Source: an uncultured Saprospiraceae bacterium
GTDB taxonomy: Bacteria > Bacteroidota > Bacteroidia > Chitinophagales > Saprospiraceae
DNA length: 64,000 bases
Assembly: GCA_937959115.1 (NCBI GenBank)
Contig: CALGAW010000010.1
Coordinates: forward strand, 146,474 to 210,473
Direction: 5' to 3'
Positions 27,256-36,675 of the stretch are shown here, in pieces. The notes under the pieces were generated by a model that was not told where the DNA came from, did no database searches, and saw only the letters and a program-made list of their open reading frames with translations. The translations under genes and the position numbers were made by a program. How positions within the stretch are numbered: position 1 is the first letter of the stretch; each line of letters begins with the position of its first letter.

Positions 27256-28206
27256 CTATGATTGTCCATTGTTTAAAATCATATCTGCTTTAAAATCATT
27301 ACTCATTAAGTAGTTGACTTGTTTTTCAATTTTATTCTTAAAAATTATGCCGATCAACCAACTAATAATCGTGGTGATTGGAGAAAGAATGAAAATTCCA
27401 ACAAAAAGATACGTTCGAAACAGCTTTACTCTAAAACTTCTTTCTTCTGACATAAACGCCCCTTTTTTATAAATGAATTCAGCCAAAGGGGCAAAAAGTT
27501 TATTCGCTCGTCTCTCTAACAAAATCAAATTAGGAAAGATGCTTACGGCCCCTAGCCTATTTAATTCTGACTGTTGTAAACTATTTATATCTTGATGTAA
27601 TGATTTTCTGATTATTTCGCCAAACTGACTACTCCTCTTGATATCATGGTCTGAGACGCCTGGTTTAGGAAAAACTTTCCAAAATGGTTCTTTCTTTCCT
27701 GTTAGCATCCACCTTAAAATTGTGATCACACTTACTAGATTTGGTGATCGGTCGACAAGAGCGATATTCCCTACTAATTTAGCCTGCGCATTTAGTAATT
27801 TTGCCTTCATTTTTTCATGACCAACCACCCACATATTCCTTGCGCCGTTAATTGTGATAACAGGTTTGCTTTTAAGCAACTTAATCCCTTGTTCTGAAAC
27901 CACGAATGAGTTGATCGGGATACTAGGTGATAAGTACCAAACCTGATAGCCAATTACAACAAGATCATAGTCAATGGAGTCATCAAACTTAAATGGCTTT
28001 AGCTCAAAAGGGATTTCTTTGTAGGTTTCAGGAAATGCTTGGAAAAACGCGTTGCTCGTCCAGGGAAATGGGAAGGGAGTCGCCAGCTCCAAGAATTCGT
28101 AATGCACTTTGACTGAAGGATCAGCTTCAAGCGCTTGCAAAACAGACTTAACTATTTCAGTAGTTTGCCCTGATTGAGAGTATGTAATCACGAGTACATT
28201 CTTCAT
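27256..28206 (-). CDS. darA: Dialkylresorcinol aromatase-type flavoprotein DarA
   Basis: 316 residues. The N-terminal flavodoxin-like domain begins VLVITYSQSGQTTEIVK (about 4-20), with the FMN phosphate loop SQSGQT. FPFPWTSNAFFQAFPETYKE is a segment I associate with DarA. A C-terminal hydrophobic region (about 256-283) gives one or two membrane helices. DarA oxidises the cyclohexanedione made by DarB to the aromatic resorcinol. The 3' end of the acyltransferase gene overlaps the start of this one by 4 bases (ATGA), so both are co-translated. A 220-base gap then separates darA from darB, which has its own strong ribosome site. Confidence 0.85.
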   Translation of the reverse strand: MKNVLVITYSQSGQTTEIVKSVLQALEADPSVKVHYEFLELATPFPFPWTSNAFFQAFPETYKEIPFELKPFKFDDSIDYDLVVIGYQVWYLSPSIPINSFVVSEQGIKLLKSKPVITINGARNMWVVGHEKMKAKLLNAQAKLVGNIALVDRSPNLVSVITILRWMLTGKKEPFWKVFPKPGVSDHDIKRSSQFGEIIRKSLHQDINSLQQSELNRLGAVSIFPNLILLERRANKLFAPLAEFIYKKGAFMSEERSFRVKLFRTYLFVGIFILSPITTIISWLIGIIFKNKIEKQVNYLMSNDFKADMILNNGQS

Positions 28207-29087
28207 GATTCTGCTTTATTCGATTCCCAAAAAGGATAGTAGTTAAACCACTGCAAGGGGTAAGCTTTGAGCTTTTCTTCTACAGATTTCACATACTCGT
28301 TTAGCAAGTCTTGTGGTTTTCCAGTATTGACTTTACCCGGAGTTGAAAAGAAGTGATAACCTTTGCCCGACACTTTAATAGAATAGACAAATACGTAAGG
28401 CACTTTAAATTTTGAGGCAAGTTGGAATGGACCAGCTGGAAACTTTGCTGGTTTTCCCATCAACTCAGCTGTTAATGTTTTGCTGCCTTCTAAATATCTA
28501 TCCCCATGGATACAAATAAACTCATTATTTTTCAATGCCTTACTTATAGCAATGATATGAGAAAAGTCTTGCTTTACTGCGATTATTTTAAACGTTCGAT
28601 CACCAATAGTTTCATTTAATGATTCCTTTATGTTTTCATGTTCCTCATCAAACATGACAATATTAATTGGTTTGCTTAAAGTTGTCAGTAAACTTCCGGC
28701 TATTTCCCAGCTTCCGATATGAGCGCTAATAAGGATGCCACCTTTATTCTCCTTATCCATTTTATGAAGATGTACCTCATCATCTATGTTAAAACTGAAT
28801 CGATCTGCAAATCCTGCAAGAACAGCTACTTTATCAAGGATAACTTGTCCAAAAATGTAAAAATTTGCGTAGATACTTTTAATGGTCTTAAACCATCCGT
28901 ATTGGTGGATTTCTCGAAAATAGAAATAATTGGCTTTAAATGCTTTAGGGCTAAAAAAGACAAAATATAAGGCAACAAAACGCAACACAAAATATGCTAC
29001 ACCAAGCCCTAGGTACTTTAAGATCCAAATGAAAATCCTATAACCTAATGAGCCGCCTCTAGATTTCCCTTGCCAGTTTTCTGCCAT
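28203..29087 (-). CDS. LpxL/HtrB-like acyltransferase of the Dar cluster
   Basis: 294 residues. An N-terminal membrane-associated segment (about 15-45) precedes the HX4E active motif HIGSWE (His123, Glu128) and a second conserved block HGDRYLEG (about 193-200). This is the LpxL/HtrB lipid A acyltransferase fold. Related acyltransferases are regular members of aryl-polyene and flexirubin clusters, where they are thought to transfer an ACP-bound chain. Its place between the ACP and darA genes fits that role better than general lipid A synthesis. It could act on the resorcinol hydroxyl or on a lipid carrier; the acceptor is unknown. Confidence 0.85.
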   Translation of the reverse strand: MAENWQGKSRGGSLGYRIFIWILKYLGLGVAYFVLRFVALYFVFFSPKAFKANYFYFREIHQYGWFKTIKSIYANFYIFGQVILDKVAVLAGFADRFSFNIDDEVHLHKMDKENKGGILISAHIGSWEIAGSLLTTLSKPINIVMFDEEHENIKESLNETIGDRTFKIIAVKQDFSHIIAISKALKNNEFICIHGDRYLEGSKTLTAELMGKPAKFPAGPFQLASKFKVPYVFVYSIKVSGKGYHFFSTPGKVNTGKPQDLLNEYVKSVEEKLKAYPLQWFNYYPFWESNKAES

Positions 29088-29114
29088 TTGATCGTTTAGG
29101 TTGTCGTTCTATGG

Positions 29115-29372
29115 TTACACATTTTGATGTACCTGTATGCTGGAATTAATAAAATCGTAAAAGTCGTTAAAAGAGTGGATGGATTTGAATTCTTCTCCTT
29201 TCATTTTAAAGCCGAAGGTGTGTTCTACCAATACCACTAAATCTACATAGTCTAGGCTATCCAGCTCAAGTGCTTCATGGAAGTTTGCTTCAAAAGAGAC
29301 GCCCTCTAGTTCTGCTTCGAACTCTTCAATTAGAAATGAGTTAACTTTTTCAATGATTTCACTTCGTTTCAT
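29115..29372 (-). CDS. Acyl carrier protein of the Dar cluster
   Basis: 85 residues, acidic and helical. The phosphopantetheine site is Ser39 in ELDSLDYVDL. A cluster-specific ACP separate from the housekeeping one is usual in aryl-polyene and flexirubin pathways. It lies 15 bases after the ketosynthase gene and 27 bases before the acyltransferase gene. Confidence 0.92.
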   Translation of the reverse strand: MKRSEIIEKVNSFLIEEFEAELEGVSFEANFHEALELDSLDYVDLVVLVEHTFGFKMKGEEFKSIHSFNDFYDFINSSIQVHQNV

Positions 29373-29387
29373 TTTATATTAGTTTCG

Positions 29388-30608
29388 TTAGGGGTAATAT
29401 TTTCTTATAACCAAGGAGGAATTGGTGCCTCCGAATCCAAAGGAGTTCGATAAAAACGCATTGATTTCCGTCTCTTTAGGCTTCGTAGGAATATTCAATT
29501 TTCTGCTATCTTCATCTGGATTCTCCAAGTTGATGTTTGGGGCAACAAAAGAGTTTTTCATCATGATTAGAGAATATACAATTTCGCTTGCTCCTGCCAT
29601 CCAACATTCGTGTCCAGTCATAGATTTAGTACTAGTAACGAATGGTTTAGAGCCAAAAACTTCATGAATTGCTCGGGCTTCATTTTGATCTCCGAGTGGA
29701 GTACTTGTTGCATGAGCGTTGATATAATCTACTTCGGAAGCTTGAATATTTGATTGTTCTAGGGCCATAGACAGTGAGCGAACTGGTCCATCCACATCTG
29801 GCTTAGAGATGTGTCCGCCATTGGAAGAAAATCCGTACCCGATGACTTCTCCATAAATCTTTGCGCCCCGTTTTTTAGCAGATTCAAGGCTTTCTAAAAT
29901 CACAGTTGCTGCTCCACCACTTGGCACAAGTCCATCGCGGTCTCTGTCAAATGGACGAGATGCGAGTTGTGGTTCCATTTCACGTGTCGAGAATGCACCG
30001 ATTGCATCAAAAGAACCCATTGCATAAAAATTGACTTCTTGAGCACCACCGCAGATCACTTGTTTCTGTAGGCCTTGTTTAATGAGTAGATAGCCCATTC
30101 CAATGGAGTGAGAGCCGCTTGCACAAGCCCCACTAATGGTAAAGTTGATTCCTTTTAGTTTGAAAATGGTGGATAAATTCATTGTAACGGTAGAATTCAT
30201 GGATTGAAAGATAGATCCAGAACCGACCATTGCAGTATCCCTTTTTTCTCTTACGACATCATTTGCTTCAATGACTGCTTTGGCGCAGCTATCATTACCG
30301 TAGAGGATTCCAACTTCATTATTATCTAAAAAATCAAGATCGATTCTAGCATGCAGTAGTGCTTCTAGTGTTGCCATGTAGGCATATTCTCCTTGTTCTC
30401 CTAGACCAATCCGTTGTCGTCTTTTTAGCTGTTTTTTTAAGTCTGGACGATCTACCATTCCGGTAAGACCTGACCGATATCCGTATTCTTTTCTTTTTTT
30501 ATCAAGTCCGATGCCTGATACTCCATCGTAGAGCGACTTGGTGACTTCGTCTGTATTTTTTCCGATACAAGAATAAACGCCAAAACCTGTAATGACTACT
30601 CTGTTCAT
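29388..30608 (-). CDS. Beta-ketoacyl-ACP synthase (KAS I/II type)
   Basis: 406 residues. The catalytic Cys162 (SGACASGSHS) and the two His residues (NAHATSTPLGD, about 298; KSMTGHECW, about 335) are all present, with a terminal GFGGTNSS motif. It is therefore an active condensing enzyme rather than a chain-length factor. It would extend the acyl chain on the cluster ACP with malonyl units. No second, Cys-less ketosynthase is nearby, which is unlike full aryl-polyene clusters. Confidence 0.92.
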   Translation of the reverse strand: MNRVVITGFGVYSCIGKNTDEVTKSLYDGVSGIGLDKKRKEYGYRSGLTGMVDRPDLKKQLKRRQRIGLGEQGEYAYMATLEALLHARIDLDFLDNNEVGILYGNDSCAKAVIEANDVVREKRDTAMVGSGSIFQSMNSTVTMNLSTIFKLKGINFTISGACASGSHSIGMGYLLIKQGLQKQVICGGAQEVNFYAMGSFDAIGAFSTREMEPQLASRPFDRDRDGLVPSGGAATVILESLESAKKRGAKIYGEVIGYGFSSNGGHISKPDVDGPVRSLSMALEQSNIQASEVDYINAHATSTPLGDQNEARAIHEVFGSKPFVTSTKSMTGHECWMAGASEIVYSLIMMKNSFVAPNINLENPDEDSRKLNIPTKPKETEINAFLSNSFGFGGTNSSLVIRKYYP

Positions 30609-30610
30609 AA

Positions 30611-31339
30611 TTACGTATATAATCCTCCATTTACAGAAATCACTTCTCCAGTAATGTAAGTGGCTTTATCGGAAACTAAAAATCCGACAACCTCGCTTAC
30701 TTCCTCTGGCTTTCCGAAGCGTTTCATTGGTATAATTGCTTTAAAATCTTTTTCTTCTAGGTCCTCTGTCATATCTGTGGAAATGAATCCTGGAGCCACT
30801 GCGTTTACTGTAATCTTTTTTCTAGCCACTTCTTGTCCAAGCGCTTTGGTTGCCCCGATGACTGCGGCTTTAGCAGCTGAATAATTAGTTTGTCCAGGTA
30901 GCCCTTTAATTCCTGAAAGCGATACGACATTAACAATTCTGCCGAATTTATTGGTCATCATATCTTTAATAAGATATCTTGTTGTGAAAAAGAAGCCGTT
31001 GAGGTTTGTGTTAAGCACATCGCTCCAATCTTCATCCGTCATAAAGACTAGCAATCCATCTTTTCTGATCCCTGCGTTATTGACTAGAGCTTCAATATAC
31101 TCGCCTTCATTATTCTTTTTCCAAGCTTCTAATTTACTTTCGACATCAGTTTTACTGGCGACATCGAACTGCATTATTTCTGCAGTACTGCCGATCTCTT
31201 CAACTAATTTACGGGTATTTTCAGCTTCGAGCTTATTGCTCTTGTAATTTATTATGATGTGAAACCCTTGTCTTGCAAGCGTTAAACTGATTGCTCTTCC
31301 AATTCCTCTGGATCCACCTGTGACTAATGCGTTTCTCAT
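30611..31339 (-). CDS. 3-oxoacyl-ACP reductase of the Dar cluster
   Basis: 242 residues, short-chain dehydrogenase/reductase. The cofactor motif TGGSRGIG (7-14), NNAG (87-90), a Ser near 140 and YSAAK (Tyr153, Lys157) are complete. It reduces 3-oxoacyl-ACP with NADPH during chain extension. It is the first gene of the cluster; the upstream 426-base gap should contain the promoter. It is a FabG-type enzyme, but given its place it is probably pathway-specific. Confidence 0.92.
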   Translation of the reverse strand: MRNALVTGGSRGIGRAISLTLARQGFHIIINYKSNKLEAENTRKLVEEIGSTAEIMQFDVASKTDVESKLEAWKKNNEGEYIEALVNNAGIRKDGLLVFMTDEDWSDVLNTNLNGFFFTTRYLIKDMMTNKFGRIVNVVSLSGIKGLPGQTNYSAAKAAVIGATKALGQEVARKKITVNAVAPGFISTDMTEDLEEKDFKAIIPMKRFGKPEEVSEVVGFLVSDKATYITGEVISVNGGLYT

Positions 31340-31765
31340 ATACGGATTAAGCTTTAAGCTTACTTCTTTTACTTATTTGGTTAAAAATATCAAACAAATA
31401 TAAGGATGAAATTGTGCTTCTACAAGCCAAATGTAGTTTGTAGATATAACTTCCAAAGGCAGAAAAATTCAAGATAAAAATAAAACGGCCCTCCTTGAGT
31501 ATTATCTGCTAATTCTCCTATATATAAACTACTTTAATTGAATGACTTTTGAATTGACAATTTGTCTAATTAAAAGAATCATCAAAACAAAATAAAACCG
31601 TTCCATTGCGATGATTTCTTTTTTTTTGAGTTAAAAAACAAAAAAACAATCTAAATCGGCAAAATTATTAGCTTATTTAGCCATTACATAACAAGTTTTG
31701 AAAATTCGGCCGTATTGTTTAAGATTAACAAATAATGTATTTTAAGCACTTTAGAAATCAGCTAA
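31340..31765. other. Intergenic region with the promoter of the Dar cluster
   Basis: 426 AT-rich bases between divergent genes. It contains A- and T-runs but no hairpin or repeat I can support. It must hold the cluster promoter and the promoter of the small membrane protein. Confidence 0.5.
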
Positions 31766-32062
31766 ATGAAAATACTAGAAGAAGGTTTTTTTACGAATAA
31801 AAGGTTATTGGAATTGTTCTTAATTGAAGTAATCATTTATCTAGCTTTGTGGTTTTACTATCCATTTTTAGCTCAAATTCTTTCAATGATTGCAATTTCA
31901 ATTTGTACTGGGATATTGTTAATCTCCTTGATTTCTGAGCTACTTGAACCTAGTAAGATTCCTAGTGCTTACTACAAGGCAATGTTCCTAGGAATTATTT
32001 CCCCAATCATAGCATGGGGTATTATGACGTTGATAGGCGGAGAGTCTTTTCTATCTCTTTAA
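31766..32062 (+). CDS. Small membrane protein of unknown function
   Basis: 98 residues with three hydrophobic segments (about 17-34, 37-55 and 70-90). No family recognised. It is bounded by the Dar cluster and by the convergent fabH gene, so it is a single-gene unit. The codon use is that of its neighbours. Confidence 0.6.
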   Translation: MKILEEGFFTNKRLLELFLIEVIIYLALWFYYPFLAQILSMIAISICTGILLISLISELLEPSKIPSAYYKAMFLGIISPIIAWGIMTLIGGESFLSL

Positions 32063-32095
32063 CGCTGATCATAAAAAAGCAATACGTTAGCTATT

Positions 32096-33154
32096 CTACC
32101 AACGAATCAGGCAAGATCCCCAAGTAAATCCGCTTCCGAACGCTGCAAGACAAACAAGATCTCCGTCTTTTACTTTTCCAGCTTCAACAGCTTCACAAAG
32201 TGCAATTGGAATTGAGGCAGCAGTTGTGTTCCCATACTTTTCAATGTTATTAAACACTTTATCACTGTCTAGACCTAGATTTAACTGAATCATTTGACTG
32301 ATTCTTAGATTGGCTTGATGCGGTATTAACATATCGATGTCTTTTACCTCATAGTCAGTTGCAGCCAGTGCTTCACGAATAACTTCTGGAAACTTTTCGA
32401 CGGCAAATTTAAAAACATAACGGCCATTCATATGTGGAAATGTTTGTCCCTTATCAATCATTTCGTGGGTAACTAACATCCCCCCATACTCAGGCTCATC
32501 ACCATAATCTGGGTACAACTCTGTGTCTTTCAAGAATACACCTCCATGTCCCCCAGGATTGAAATAAGCCAAGTGTTCTGCATATTCGCCATCTGCATGC
32601 AGATGGGTCGTTAAAATACCTTTTCCTTCTTCTTCTGTTGGTTGAATGATGGCAGCGCCAGCACCATCTCCGAAGATTACTGTTACATTACGCCCTCTAG
32701 TAGAAAAATCTAAATTACTAGAATGAAACTCAGAACCTACAACTAAAATATTCTTGTACATTCCAGTTTTCACAAACTGGTCAGCTATTGATAGCGCATA
32801 AATAAATCCCGAACATTGATTTCTAATATCCAATGCACCAATTCCATTCATTCCCATTTCTCGTTGCAGTAAAACCCCACAACCAGGAAAATAATAGTCA
32901 GGACTTAATGTCGCAAATATGATAAAGTCAACATCTTTTTCTGTAATTCCAGCGTTCTCGATTGCCCGTTTAGAAGCATGAACGGCCATTGTAGTGGAGG
33001 ATTCTTCATGTTTTACAGCATACCTTCGCTCCTTGATCCCAGTACGCTCTACAATCCACTCATCAGTTGTATCCATTAATTTGGATAATTCCTCATTTGT
33101 TACAATGCGTTCTGGAACATAATATCCAATTCCGCCTATTTTTGAATTTAACAT
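32096..33154 (-). CDS. fabH: 3-oxoacyl-ACP synthase III
   Basis: 352 residues. The triad is Cys114 (RNQCSGF), His in LIPHQANLRI (about 278) and Asn in YGNTTAASIP (about 308), with EWIVERTGIKERR near residue 33. It starts fatty-acid synthesis by condensing acetyl- or branched-acyl-CoA with malonyl-ACP. It lies outside the Dar unit by orientation and a 750-base gap, so it is the housekeeping or a paralogous FabH. Long internal inserts (about 190-245) are typical of the Bacteroidota forms. Confidence 0.93.
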   Translation of the reverse strand: MLNSKIGGIGYYVPERIVTNEELSKLMDTTDEWIVERTGIKERRYAVKHEESSTTMAVHASKRAIENAGITEKDVDFIIFATLSPDYYFPGCGVLLQREMGMNGIGALDIRNQCSGFIYALSIADQFVKTGMYKNILVVGSEFHSSNLDFSTRGRNVTVIFGDGAGAAIIQPTEEEGKGILTTHLHADGEYAEHLAYFNPGGHGGVFLKDTELYPDYGDEPEYGGMLVTHEMIDKGQTFPHMNGRYVFKFAVEKFPEVIREALAATDYEVKDIDMLIPHQANLRISQMIQLNLGLDSDKVFNNIEKYGNTTAASIPIALCEAVEAGKVKDGDLVCLAAFGSGFTWGSCLIRW

Positions 33155-33267
33155 ATGGTTAGCTCTTTTGATTTTGGCAAAGGTAAATCTTTTTTTGGAA
33201 GTACAATAGAAGAAATATATGCAATAAAATAAATTTCACAAAGACGAGGTTCCAGAAAGTATTTTGT

Positions 33268-33275
33268 TAATTTTG
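33268..33275 (+). promoter_or_regulatory. Promoter -7 box of the LolD-like gene
   Basis: TAATTTTG matches TAnnTTTG. It ends 6 bases before the ATG at 33282, so transcription would begin almost at the start codon. Confidence 0.55.
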
Positions 33276-33281
33276 CGGCAT

Positions 33282-33938
33282 ATGATAAAAGCTGAAAACA
33301 TACATAAATCTTACGAACAGCTTCAGGTGTTGAAAGGCGTTTCTCTTACTGTGAAAAAAGGAGAGTTCGTAACAATCGTAGGTAAGTCAGGTGCTGGAAA
33401 AAGTACCTTGCTACATATCTTAGGAACACTTGACAAGCATGACAAGGGAAATCTAATTATCAAGGATACAGATATCAGTTCACTGTCAGAAGTAGAATTG
33501 TCAAAGTTCAGAAATCAGAATATTGGCTTCGTGTTTCAGTTTCATCACTTGTTACCAGAGTTTTCAGCGGTTGAAAATGTGTGTATTCCTGCATTTATTA
33601 ACGGGACTAGTGAAGCTGTAGCTGAGAAACGAGCAAAAGAGTTATTAGACTACCTTGGCCTTTCTGCAAGATTTGAGCACAAACCAACACAGCTCTCGGG
33701 TGGAGAACAGCAGCGTGTTGCTGTCGCCAGAGCACTCATGAACCAACCAGAAATCATCTTTGCAGATGAGCCGTCGGGTAACTTAGACACAGCATCCTCT
33801 CAAGATCTGCATAACTTGTTGTTCGAACTACGGAAAGACTTTCAGCAAACCTTTATCATTGTAACACATAACGAAGAACTAGCAGGCATGAGTGATCGTA
33901 AACTAGTTATGCAAGATGGAGATATCATTCGTGATTGA
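33282..33938 (+). CDS. lolD: ABC transporter ATP-binding protein, LolD-like
   Basis: 218 residues from the ATG at 33282; an upstream in-frame TTG overlaps the promoter -7 box and is rejected. Walker A is GKSGAGKST (34-42), the signature is LSGGEQQRVAVARAL and Walker B is IIFADEPSGNLD. The SGNLD and QFHHLLPEF motifs fit the LolD/MacB/FtsE group. LolD powers release of lipoproteins from the inner membrane with LolC and LolE. Neither partner is adjacent, so the gene would act with a complex encoded elsewhere. Confidence 0.87.
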   Translation: MIKAENIHKSYEQLQVLKGVSLTVKKGEFVTIVGKSGAGKSTLLHILGTLDKHDKGNLIIKDTDISSLSEVELSKFRNQNIGFVFQFHHLLPEFSAVENVCIPAFINGTSEAVAEKRAKELLDYLGLSARFEHKPTQLSGGEQQRVAVARALMNQPEIIFADEPSGNLDTASSQDLHNLLFELRKDFQQTFIIVTHNEELAGMSDRKLVMQDGDIIRD

Positions 33939-34109
33939 GCAACATATCGAATATCCAATATAGAAGTAAGTACATTCTTCCTAAGGTTTATTGAAAATTC
34001 AGCTCTTTTGATCGAAATTTGAAATTCCCCAATTACTTAAACAATCAACATTTCATTCTTTTTTGTAAAAACAACTTGTTTAAAAAAGTTAATTTTTATG
34101 TTCAACAAC

Positions 34110-34143
34110 TTGATTCAGCTTTTACGGAAATTCCTTAACTTTG
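34110..34143 (+). promoter_or_regulatory. Promoter of the ABC-F gene
   Basis: TTG at 34110-34112 and TAACTTTG at 34136-34143. The -7 box ends 7 bases before the ATG at 34151, again implying a very short leader. Confidence 0.55.
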
Positions 34144-34150
34144 ACAACAT

Positions 34151-36112
34151 ATGATTAGTGCTAATAACATTTGGATTAAGTATGGAGATCGGGTTCTCCT
34201 AGACAACATCAACGTTGTCATTGGAGAAAGAGATCGGGTTGGTCTAGTAGGAAGAAACGGAGCGGGGAAATCTACCTTCTTAAAAGTGATTGCCAAGGAG
34301 ATTTCTCCTGACAAGGGCACCATTGCAAGGCCTACTAATTCTACCATCGGATTTTTGCATCAAGAAATGAGCCTCCCAAAAGGCAAAACAGTGATGAATG
34401 AAGCGCTTTCTGCTTTCAGCAACGTCATTGAAATGGAAAAAAGAATTGAGGAGATGAATGTGGAAATGGGTGAACGAACAGACTATGAAAGTCAAGGCTA
34501 CACTGATCTGCTCAACGAGTTTGCTGAAGTCAATGACATCTTTAATCTCCTAGGAGGTGCCACAATGGAAGCCGACTGTGAACGCGTTTTAACTGGTCTA
34601 GGCTTCAAATCAGAAGACATGGACCGTCTTACTGAAGAATTTAGTGGTGGCTGGCAAATGCGGATTGCCCTCGCAAAAATCCTTTTGACTCGCCCCGACT
34701 ACATGCTACTAGATGAGCCTACCAACCATCTTGATATCGAATCGATTATCTGGTTAGAGGGCTTTCTGAAAACCTATGAAGGCGCTATCATTTTAATTTC
34801 TCACGACAAGACATTCCTTGATCGAGTCACCAACAGAACAGTCGAAATCGATCATGGAAAAGTTTATGATTACAAATCAAATTATTCAAAATACTTAATC
34901 TTAAGAAAAGAACGTCGAGAACAACTTCTAAACGCTTACAAGAACCAACAGAAGCATATAGAGCATACGGAGAAACTGATTGATAAATTTAGAGCGAAGG
35001 CCAGTAAAGCAAAATTGGCTCAAACGCTAATCAAACAACTGGAAAAAATAGATCGTGTGGAGTTGGATCAGGAAAACACTTCTGCACTCAAGCTATACTT
35101 CCCGCCTGCTCCGCGTTCGGGAGAGGTTGTGTTGGACATCAAGTCTGTTAAAAAGGAATATGGCGATTTATTGGTCCTTGATCAGATTGATTTCCAATTA
35201 CTCCGTGGTGAGCAAGTTGCTTTTGTAGGCAAAAACGGTGAAGGAAAGACAACCCTTTCCAAAATCATAGTAGGAGCGGAAAATGCAACTGCTGGGGATG
35301 TCGTAGAAGGTCATAATGTAAAAATAGGCTATTACGCTCAAAACCAAGCAGATGAATTAGACGGAAAGCTTACTGTTCTGGAGACAATGGAGCAACGTTG
35401 CCCTGATGAATTGAGAACAAAGCTTCGTGGAATCCTTGGTGCATTTATGTTTAGTGGTGAGGATGCAGAGAAGAAGGTAAGTGTTTTATCTGGTGGAGAA
35501 CGCGCTAGATTGGCCATTGCAAAGATGCTCCTTCATCCAATCAATCTGCTAATTCTTGATGAGCCGACGAACCATTTAGATATTATATCTAAGCAAGTAT
35601 TAAAAGATGCCCTAGCAAAATATGATGGTTCCATGATCGTTGTCTCTCACGACAGGGATTTCCTTGATGGAATGACTCAAAGAACCATTGAATTCAATAA
35701 TAAGAAGATTCATGAGCATCTTGGCGACATCAATTACTTCCTAGAAAGACGTGCTTTTGGTAATTTTAGAGAAGTAAGTCTTGGCGACCAGCCGAAGCAG
35801 TCCAAGCATAAATCTGCTGAAAAGAAAGAAGCTCCTGTCATTTTAAGCAAAGAGCAACGCAGAGAACTAGAAAAAGAGAAAAAACAGTTATTGCGGGCCG
35901 TGCAATCAAATGAAAAGAAGATTAGTCAGACGGAAGAGAAAATAGCGCAGTACGAAGCAGAAATGGCAAAACCTGATTTCTATAATGCTGCAAATGCAAA
36001 CGACACCTTGAATGCTTACAACCAATCAAAGGCTAATTTGGACAAACATTATACTGAATGGGAAACGGCACAGAACGTCTTGGAAGCATGGACAGATAAA
36101 CACAAGATCTAA
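34151..36112 (+). CDS. ABC-F family ATPase
   Basis: 653 residues with two ABC domains and no membrane segment. The first has GRNGAGKST (about 35-43), FSGGWQMRIALAKIL and LLDEPTNHLD; the second has GKNGEGKTT, LSGGERARLAIAKML and LILDEPTNHLD. A long charged linker joins them and a Lys/Glu-rich coiled coil follows (about 550-650). ABC-F proteins act on the ribosome, rescuing stalled translation or protecting it from antibiotics. The exact subgroup cannot be fixed by reading alone. Confidence 0.93.
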   Translation: MISANNIWIKYGDRVLLDNINVVIGERDRVGLVGRNGAGKSTFLKVIAKEISPDKGTIARPTNSTIGFLHQEMSLPKGKTVMNEALSAFSNVIEMEKRIEEMNVEMGERTDYESQGYTDLLNEFAEVNDIFNLLGGATMEADCERVLTGLGFKSEDMDRLTEEFSGGWQMRIALAKILLTRPDYMLLDEPTNHLDIESIIWLEGFLKTYEGAIILISHDKTFLDRVTNRTVEIDHGKVYDYKSNYSKYLILRKERREQLLNAYKNQQKHIEHTEKLIDKFRAKASKAKLAQTLIKQLEKIDRVELDQENTSALKLYFPPAPRSGEVVLDIKSVKKEYGDLLVLDQIDFQLLRGEQVAFVGKNGEGKTTLSKIIVGAENATAGDVVEGHNVKIGYYAQNQADELDGKLTVLETMEQRCPDELRTKLRGILGAFMFSGEDAEKKVSVLSGGERARLAIAKMLLHPINLLILDEPTNHLDIISKQVLKDALAKYDGSMIVVSHDRDFLDGMTQRTIEFNNKKIHEHLGDINYFLERRAFGNFREVSLGDQPKQSKHKSAEKKEAPVILSKEQRRELEKEKKQLLRAVQSNEKKISQTEEKIAQYEAEMAKPDFYNAANANDTLNAYNQSKANLDKHYTEWETAQNVLEAWTDKHKI

Positions 36113-36127
36113 GAAAAGTATTCGCCT

Positions 36128-36673
36128 ATGCTATCTTACCTAGAATTCCAGTCTGAACGCTTATTGATCCGCCCAACAAACTTGGAGGATATTGATTTTA
36201 TCATTGAATTAGTCAATACACCTAAATGGTTAAAATACATTGGGAATCGCTGTGTTTTAAACGAAAGTGATGCTACAGAATACATTCAAAACAAAGTGAT
36301 TTCACAATTCAAGCGCTTAGGGTATGGCAATTACACCCTTATCAGGAAAGAGGATGGAGTCAAAGTGGGATCAGCAGGCTTATATGACAGAGAAGGATTA
36401 ACTGGGGTTGATATTGGATTTGCGCTATTGCCACAGTATGAAAAATTGGGGTATGCTTTTGAATCCTCCTGCATTGTACGTGACGCTGCATTTGCCAACT
36501 TCAACTTAGACTATATTGGGGCGATCACCACCAAGGATAATAAAGATTCACAAGCACTCCTTGAACGATTGGGTCTTTCATTTTGGAAAAACATAAACTT
36601 ACCGAATGATGATGAGGAGTTACAGTTTTTCAAACTAACAAAGGCTGATTGGGCCACTATACAAACGAAGTGA
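36128..36673 (+). CDS. GNAT family N-acetyltransferase
   Basis: 181 residues. The motifs LIRPTNLEDIDFI (about 11-24), GYGNYTLI, VKVGSAGLYDREGL and the acetyl-CoA region (QYEKLGYAFESS) fit the RimJ/RimL-like GNAT group. The substrate, often a ribosomal or small-molecule amine, is unknown. It begins 16 bases after the ABC-F gene and is probably in the same unit. Confidence 0.88.
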   Translation: MLSYLEFQSERLLIRPTNLEDIDFIIELVNTPKWLKYIGNRCVLNESDATEYIQNKVISQFKRLGYGNYTLIRKEDGVKVGSAGLYDREGLTGVDIGFALLPQYEKLGYAFESSCIVRDAAFANFNLDYIGAITTKDNKDSQALLERLGLSFWKNINLPNDDEELQFFKLTKADWATIQTK

Positions 36674-36675
36674 TC

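Noticed and set aside
33264..33281. TTG start 18 bases upstream of the LolD-like gene
   Set aside because: It lies just before and overlaps the promoter -7 region; the ATG at 33282 fits the family start.
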